Shown here: one piece after another, positions 8,167 to 12,826 of the stretch
Layout: every line of letters begins with the position of its first letter
Position numbering within the stretch: the stretch's first letter is position 1
Source: an uncultured Clostridia bacterium
GTDB taxonomy: Bacteria > Bacillota > Clostridia > TANB77 > CAG-508
Direction of reading: 5' to 3'
NCBI GenBank assembly: GCA_944389715.1
Contig: CALXNI010000026.1
Location: 1-12,826 of the forward strand
DNA length: 12,826 nt
The notes under the pieces: model-generated
Database searches by the model: none
What the model was told of the DNA's origin: nothing
Seen by the model: the letters and a program-made list of their open reading frames with translations, nothing else
Made by a program: the position numbers and the translations under genes

Positions 8167-8181
8167 ATTATAATTTATTGT

Positions 8182-8216
8182 TTAGAGATTAGAGATTAGA
8201 GGTTAGAATTTTGAAA
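8182..8216 (+). repeat. Tandem heptamer array (TTAGAGR type), middle copy
   Basis: Seven-base units start at 8182, 8189, 8196, 8203 and 8210: TTAGAGA, TTAGAGA, TTAGAGG, TTAGAAT and a degenerate TTTGAAA. The array runs up to the TGTAGGGG header at 8218. It begins 15 nt after the stop of the 154-residue gene. The upstream bases 8169-8181 resemble the window start. Confidence 0.75.
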
Positions 8217-8217
8217 T

Positions 8218-8295
8218 TGTAGGGGCGGGCCTTGTGTCCGCCCGAAAAAAATAAAACAAATACAAACGTTGTAGGGGCGGAATCTATTTCCGCCC
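8218..8295 (+). repeat. Two GTAG-headed REP-like hairpins
   Basis: Two units in the same orientation each start with TGTAGGGGCGG. Unit 1 (8218-8243) folds with stem GGGCGGGC / GTCCGCCC and loop CTTGT, including one G-U pair. Unit 2 (8270-8295) folds with stem GGGCGGAA / TTCCGCCC and loop TCTAT. The inner stem bases differ but pairing is kept. They are joined by an A-rich spacer ending in CAAACGT, the same short sequence that precedes the element at 63. No T-run follows, so they do not look like terminators in this orientation. Confidence 0.8.
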
Positions 8296-8340
8296 AAAAA
8301 ATTTGTTAATGTTCTTAATCCCAGCTCTAGTTTTTTAGTA

Positions 8341-8369
8341 TTGTATAATTTTAAAATTTATGATAAAAT
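8341..8369 (+). promoter_or_regulatory. Promoter for fbp
   Basis: TTGTAT (8341-8346) and TAAAAT (8364-8369) are 17 nt apart, with an extended-10 TGA just before the -10 box. It lies in the 268-nt gap between the 154-residue gene and fbp, downstream of the REP-like hairpins and 65 nt before the start codon. The rest of the gap (8370-8434) is AT-rich leader with no structure I can identify. Confidence 0.55.
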
Positions 8370-8434
8370 TAAACAGCATTTAATAGATAGCAAATAATAT
8401 AATATACTATATAAATGATAAGCGAGGTATTAAA

Positions 8435-10403
8435 ATGGAAGATGATAAAAATTTAAAAAGACATTTAAAAATACTTAGCAAGCAATATAGCAATATAAAG
8501 CAAGTAGCAGAGGAAATAATAAATTTGCAGGCAATACTTAATTTGCCAAAAGGAACTGAGCTTTTTTTAAGTGATATTCATGGAGAATATGGGTCATTTT
8601 CTCATATTTTAAATAACGGATCTGGAATAATAAAAAATAAAATAGAAGATATATTTGATAATCAAATAACAGAAAAAGAAAGAAGAGCTCTAGCTACATT
8701 AATATATTATCCAGAAGAAAAATTAACACTAATAAAAAAGACAGAAGAGAACTTAAATGAATGGTATAGTATAACATTATATAGGCTGATAGAAGTTGCA
8801 AGAGAAGTTAGCTCTAAATATACAAGGTCAAAAGTAAGAAAGGCAATGCCAGAGGGATTTGACTATATAATAGATGAACTATTACATCTTCAAGGATGTG
8901 GACCGGATAAAGAAACATATTATAAACAAATAATAAGTTCAATTGTGGAATTAGATAGAGCAGATGAATTTATTGTTGCAATATCAAATTTAATAAAGCG
9001 AATGGCAATAGACCATTTGCATGTTTTAGGAGATATTTTTGATCGTGGACCAAATGCAAAACTAGTTATGAACACACTAATAAATTTTCATAGTTTAGAC
9101 ATAGAGCTTGGAAATCATGACATATTATGGATGGGAGCAGCATGTGGAAATAAAGCTTGTATTGCAAATGTTATTAGAATATGTAGTAGATATGATAATA
9201 TAGATACCTTAGAGGAAGGATATGGAATTAATATAAGGCCTCTTACAACTTTTGCTCTAAAAACATATAAAGACGATGATTGTGAAAAATTTATGCCTAA
9301 AATTTATGATTATAATAAATATATAAGAAGTGATGAAATATCAATAGCAAAAATACATAAAGCAATATCAATAATACAATTTAAGTTAGAAGGAAAACTT
9401 ATAAAAGAACACCCAGAATACGAAATGCAAGGAAGACTTTTACTAGATAAAATAGACTATGAAAAAGGAACTATAAAAATTGGAGACAATACATATCATT
9501 TAAATGATACTAATTTTCCAACAATAGACCCTAAAAACCCATATAATTTAACAAAAGAAGAAGAAGAGATTATTAATAGATTAGAAGAGTCATTTAAAAA
9601 TAATGAGACTTTAAATAGACATATTTCATTCCTTTATTCAAAGTCTTCAATATATAAATGTTTTAACTCTAATTTATTATTTCATGGATGTATTCCTATG
9701 GAGGAAAATGGAGAGTTTTCAAAAGTAGATGTATTAGGAAGAGCTCTATCAGGAAAAGAATATCTAGATTATATTGATAAAATTATAAGAAAAGCATACT
9801 TTGAAAGAGACCAAATAGATAAAAGCAAAGATGCAGTAGATTTAATGTGGTATTTATGGTGTGGACCAAAGTCACCATTGTTTGGCAAAGACAAAGCAGC
9901 AACGTTTGAAAGATATTTTGTAATGGAAAAAGAAACACATAAAGAAATAAAAAATCCATATTTTAGTTTAATTGAAAAAGAAGAGATATGTAACAAAATA
10001 CTAAAAGAATTTGGAGTAGAAGGGAAAAATTCACATATAATAAATGGACACATGCCAGTAAAAGAAAAAGATGGAGAAAGTCCAATAAAAGCAAATGGAA
10101 AGCTTTTAGTAATAGATCGGAGGCTTTGCAAAAAGCTATAGAGGACAGACAGGAAGGGCAGGTTATACACTTACATACAATTCATATGGATTAATACTTG
10201 CTGCTAATGAGCCATTTGATTCAAAAGCAGATGCAATAAGAGAAGAAATAGATATAAAATATGATATAATGGTAAATGCTACAGAAACCGAAAGAAAAAG
10301 AGTGGCAGATACAGATATAGGTAAAGAAATACAAGAAGAAATAGATGATTTAAAATTATTATTAGCTGCTTATAAAGAAGGTAAAATGAAAGAGAGTTTA
10401 TAG
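8435..10403 (+). CDS. fbp: Class III fructose-1,6-bisphosphatase, read through a +1 shift at 10118
   Basis: This Firmicutes-type enzyme removes the 1-phosphate from fructose-1,6-bisphosphate in gluconeogenesis. It belongs to the metallophosphatase fold: SDIHGE (46-51), GDIFDRGP (199-206) and GNHD (226-229) supply metal ligands. The ATG follows GCGAGG (8422-8427). The frame from 8435 reaches codon 562, CGG at 10118-10120, and ends at TAG 10139-10141. Skipping C10118 gives the conserved VIDGGFAK and then 94 more codons (GYTL, YNSYG, LAANEPF, a helical tail) to TAG at 10401-10403. The total is about 655 residues, in line with this family. Other CGG trinucleotides inside the gene (8617, 8904) are out of frame. 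The tail shows no decay, as expected if it is translated. Confidence 0.93.
10118..10120 (+). other. In-frame CGG at +1 frame change in fbp
   Basis: The incoming reading is ATA GAT CGG AGG CTT and reaches a stop seven codons after CGG. Skipping C10118 reads ATA GAT GGA GGC TTT, restoring the conserved Ile-Asp-Gly-Gly-Phe of class III FBPases. The P-site codon GAT cannot re-pair well on ATC, so simple P-site slippage is a poor explanation here. There is no homopolymer at the site. Confidence 0.85.
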
Positions 10404-10420
10404 CTCTCTTGTTTTAATTT
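10390..10420. terminator. Convergent terminator between fbp and feoB
   Basis: AAGAGAG (10390-10396) pairs with CTCTCTT (10404-10410) around a 7-nt loop that contains the true fbp stop codon. It is followed by GTTTTAATTT on the plus strand. On the minus strand the 3' side reads TTCATTTT, so it may stop both fbp and the convergent feoB, whose stop is at 10414-10416. The stem is only 7 bp. Confidence 0.6.
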
Positions 10421-12566
10421 ATTATCAAATTATAAATGCCAGTTGTAATCATACAAGTGATAATTCCACAAACAGTAGGAATAATAAATGCTAAAATGGC
10501 CCACTTTAAGCTTCCTGTTTCTTTTTTTATGCTGATTAAAGTTGTGCTACAAGGAAAATGCATCAAACTAAAGAGCATAACATTTAATGCGGTTAAAATT
10601 GTCCAACCATTACTTATTAATATATTAGAGATACTTGCAATATCTTCAACTTCTACTAAATTACCCCCAGACATATAACTCATTAGAATAATAGGTAAAA
10701 CAGTTTCATTTGCAGGGAGAGCAAGTATAAACGCAGTTAAAATAAATCCATCTAAGCCCATAAGAACAGCAAAAGGATTTAGAAAATTAGCAATATGATT
10801 TAAAATACTTACTCCAAAAACATTAATATTTGCAAAAAGCCATATAACAATACCAGCGGGTGCAGCAATTGCTACAGCTCTTCCGAAGGACAAATAAAGT
10901 TCTGTCAAAAATAGAACGAACTAGAACTTTACAAATTTGTGGCTTTCTATAAGGTGGTAATTCTAACATAAAAGAAGAGGGTATTCCTTTAAGAATAGTT
11001 TTAGATAATATTTTTGAAATTACAAGTGTCATAATAATACCAATAATAATTACCACTATTATAGCCAAAGTAGAAAGAACAGAAGACCAAATTCCAAAAG
11101 TGTTTCCTGCAATAAATATAGATGCAATAGTAATTAAAAATGGAAAACGACCATTACAAGGTACAAAATTATTAGTAAGTATTGCAATTAATCTTTCTCT
11201 TGGAGAGTCTATAATCCTTGCCCCTACAACACCAGCAGCATTGCAACCAAAGCCGCATACACATTGTTAATGCTTGCTTTCCAGAAGTACAAGCTTTTCT
11301 AAAAAAGCCATCTAAATTAAAAGCTATTCTAGGTAAATATCCTAAATCTTCCAAAATTGTAAATAAGGGAAAGAAAATTGACATTGGGGGTAACATAACT
11401 GCTACAACCCATCCCAAAGTTCTATACATTCCATATATCAAAACTCCAATTAACCAATCTGGGCTATTAAAACTCTCAAAAATATACACAAGTTTTACCT
11501 CTATATAGTTAAAGAAATCAGAAAGTAATTGAGACGGATAATTTGCTCCAGTAATTGTAATCCAAAATATCAATCCAAAAAACAATAACATAATTGGAAT
11601 TCCAGTTAATTTAGAAGTAAGTATTTTATCTATTTTTTTATTTCTGTTATTATAATCTATTATTTTATAATCAGTCACACTTAAAGCAATATTTTCACTA
11701 TGGAACATTATTGTAGAAACAACCTTATCCTTAAAAGAAGATGAATCAATTTTGTTATTTTTAAGCAAATCATTTGCTTCTAGTAAACATTCTTCTATTT
11801 TTTTATCTTTTAATAGATCTATATCTAAATAATTTTCTATAGATGAAATAATTTTTTTATTTCCTTCTAAAAGCTTTAAAGAAATCCATCTAGAATTAAA
11901 AAATTGATAATCATGTAAAAGATTTTCTACATCTTTTTGTACAACTTTGATTGCATTTTCAATTATATCTGGATAAGTTATTTTAAAAAAATTATTATCT
12001 TTGCCTGAAGAACAAACTGTATATACAGCATCCATTAAATTTTTTAATGTTTTCTTTTTCCTTGCAATAGTTCCAACAACTGGAACACCAAGATTAAAAG
12101 ATAGTTTATCCAAATCAATTTTAATTCCCTTTTTTTCTGCCTCATCAAGTAAATTAACACATATTACTACTCTATTAGTAATTTCTAAAATTTGAAAAAC
12201 CAAATTTAAATTTCTTTCTAAACAAGTACCATCTATCACTACAACTGTACAATCAGGATTACCAAAACATATATAATCTCTAGCAATTTCTTCTTCTTGA
12301 GAATTAGACATTATAGAATATGTACCAGGTATATCTACTAAAAGGAAGTTTTTATCTTTAAAGTAAGTTGTTCCCATAGCATTGCTAACAGTTTTGCCAG
12401 GCCAATTTCCAGTATGCTGATGAAGTCCTGTAAGGGAATTAAAAATAGTGCTTTTTCCAACATTTGGATTACCAGCAATAGCTATAGTATAGTCACATTT
12501 ATTTTTTAAAACTTCTAAATCATCATTTAGCAATTTACTACCAGTAGAGCTAGAAGTAAGTCCCAT
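10414..12566 (-). CDS. feoB: Ferrous iron transporter FeoB, read through two +1 shifts
   Basis: FeoB is a membrane protein with an N-terminal GTPase domain that imports Fe2+. G motifs are GNPNVGKS (32-39), the FeoB-typical HQHTGNWPGKTV (49-60), DIPG (78-81) and NLLD (138-141). A helical linker and Gate/core membrane helices follow. ATG at 12566 has GAGGTGA just upstream. The first frame runs 437 codons to CGG at 11255-11253. Skipping one C gives GFGCNAAGVVGARIIDSPRE, a FeoB-typical segment, for 123 codons to a second CGG at 10885-10883. Skipping that C gives GRAVAIAAPAG and the rest of the membrane domain, ending at 10414. The total is about 716 residues, normal for FeoB. No feoA is visible in the 260 nt upstream. 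All three segments are well conserved, against old pseudogene decay. Confidence 0.9.
10883..10885 (-). other. Second in-frame CGG at +1 frame change in feoB
   Basis: On the minus strand the incoming reading is TTT GTC CTT CGG AAG AGC. Skipping the C reads CTT GGA AGA GCT, giving LGRAVAIAAPAG, which continues the membrane domain. The P-site codon is CTT followed by C, the same CTTCGGA seven-mer as in miaA. The unshifted frame ends about 20 codons later. Confidence 0.85.
11253..11255 (-). other. First in-frame CGG at +1 frame change in feoB
   Basis: On the minus strand the incoming reading is TGT ATG CGG CTT TGG. Skipping the C reads TGT ATG GGC TTT GGT TGC AAT, restoring the conserved MGFGCN motif of FeoB. 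The unshifted frame ends 26 codons later at 11172. The P-site ATG cannot re-pair on TGC, so P-site slippage does not explain this site. Confidence 0.85.
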
Positions 12567-12651
12567 ATAATCACCTCATATTAAATATTTATATAATATA
12601 TGTAAAATAAGTAAGAATGTTGAGTGGGATTAGAATATAAGAAAAAATAAA

Positions 12652-12700
12652 TTGGAATTTGTAAAATAGAATTTGGAATTTAGAATTTGGATTTTGGATA
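12652..12700 (+). repeat. Tandem heptamer array (TTGGAAT type), right copy
   Basis: Seven 7-base units start at 12652 and run in exact phase to 12700: TTGGAAT, TTGTAAA, ATAGAAT, TTGGAAT, TTAGAAT, TTGGATT and TTGGATA. The next base begins the TGTAGGGG header of the REP-like hairpin. The unit sequence differs from the TTAGAGR arrays at 14 and 8182, but period and position relative to the hairpins are the same. It lies upstream of feoB on the opposite strand. Confidence 0.7.
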
Positions 12701-12725
12701 TGTAGGGGCGGGCCTTGTGTCCGCC
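12701..12725 (+). repeat. GTAG-headed REP-like hairpin, right copy
   Basis: It has the same header and loop as the unit at 8218-8243 (TGTAGGGGCGGGC, then CTTGT, then GTCCGCC) but loses the last stem base pair, reading CCGCCA instead of CCGCCC. It is followed after a short A-rich spacer by the larger element at 12749. Confidence 0.8.
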
Positions 12726-12748
12726 AGAAACAAAATAATTGCAAATGT

Positions 12749-12818
12749 TGTAGGGGTCGCCGCCCACGGCGACCCGCATATCAATATTTAAGGGTCGCCC
12801 AGGGGTGCGACCCCTACA
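12749..12818 (+). repeat. BIME-like GC-rich palindromic element, right copy
   Basis: A 70-bp near-identical direct repeat of 63-131, with inverted ends TGTAGGGG (12749-12756) and CCCCTACA (12811-12818). Both internal hairpins are intact: GGGTCGCCG / CGGCGACCC, and GGGTCGC / GCGACCC in the inverted half ending CTACA. The flank TTGCAAATGT matches TTGCAAACGT of the left copy, and CAGATTT follows both. The window ends 8 nt later, so this may be an assembly break at a repeat. Confidence 0.85.
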
Positions 12819-12826
12819 GATTTTAA

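Noticed and set aside
8162..8179. 18-nt perfect palindrome of only A and T over the stop of the 154-residue gene, as a terminator
   Set aside because: The stem contains no G or C and no T-run follows; similar bases begin the repeat at the window start, so it is probably chance plus the repeat edge.
8218..8295. CRISPR array or tRNA-like genes in the GC-rich intergenic hairpins
   Set aside because: The units vary in stem sequence, have no regular repeat-spacer spacing and do not fold as a cloverleaf. REP-like palindromes explain them better.
889..11255. Frame breaks explained as random sequencing or assembly errors
   Set aside because: None of the four lies in a homopolymer, and all are the same event: one C making an in-frame CGG before GGN. 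Random indels would not choose this context four times out of four and never elsewhere. Read-level checking is still needed.
931..11255. Simple codon reassignment of CGG (for example to Trp or Gln)
   Set aside because: A substitution would leave the frame unchanged, but each site needs a +1 shift to restore the conserved protein; the unshifted frames stop soon after.
205..12566. miaA, fbp and feoB as pseudogenes
   Set aside because: Sequence after each break stays conserved, stop-free and of normal length. miaA and fbp are core genes in such genomes, and feoB carries two identical-type breaks and no other damage.
12567..12650. feoA or an iron-regulator site upstream of feoB
   Set aside because: There is no open frame of suitable size, and no palindrome close enough to a Fur box to call.

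Overview
The window looks like a chromosomal segment of an AT-rich, low-GC Gram-positive anaerobe of the Clostridia, possibly a gut metagenome contig. The signs are strong AGGAGG-type ribosome binding sites, a sepF-divIVA pair, a class III fructose-1,6-bisphosphatase, an anaerobic ferrous-iron transporter (FeoB) and AGA-dominated arginine usage. Placement below class is not possible from the sequence alone.

Layout. 1-204: GC-rich intergenic repeat. 205-2407 (+): miaA (tRNA dimethylallyltransferase) and a HlyD-like membrane adaptor. 2464-3532 (+): sepF and divIVA (septum and cell-pole proteins) behind their own promoter, each followed by a hairpin terminator. 3645-8166 (+): a promoter and a tight five-gene run of family-2 glycosyltransferase, pth, rng, rimO and an unrecognised 154-residue protein, so mostly translation and RNA housekeeping. 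8167-8434: second repeat cluster and a promoter. 8435-10403 (+): fbp. 10414-12566 (-): feoB, convergent with fbp across a shared terminator. 12567-12826: third repeat cluster, which ends the window with almost the same element that opens it.

Most notable observation. Three genes (miaA, fbp, and feoB twice) are broken by one extra base, always in the same way: a single C directly before a conserved glycine codon GGN, which makes an in-frame CGG at the break. Skipping that C restores a full-length, family-typical protein each time. By eye, these four are the only in-frame CGG codons in the window. Other sense-strand CGG trinucleotides exist but are all out of frame. CGT and CGA are used as ordinary arginine codons. 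This is what would be expected if CGG has no standard tRNA in this organism and is resolved by +1 frameshifting, or by reading CGGN as a four-base glycine codon. Random sequencing error or pseudogene decay would not be expected to give this pattern. The mechanism is inference; the pattern is directly visible.

Second observation. The three intergenic repeat clusters share one architecture: a tandem of degenerate heptamers (TTAGAGR or TTGGAAT type) and then GTAG-headed GC-rich hairpins whose stems differ in sequence but keep their pairing. This resembles REP/BIME elements, which are rarely discussed in Clostridia. No transposase is present in the window.
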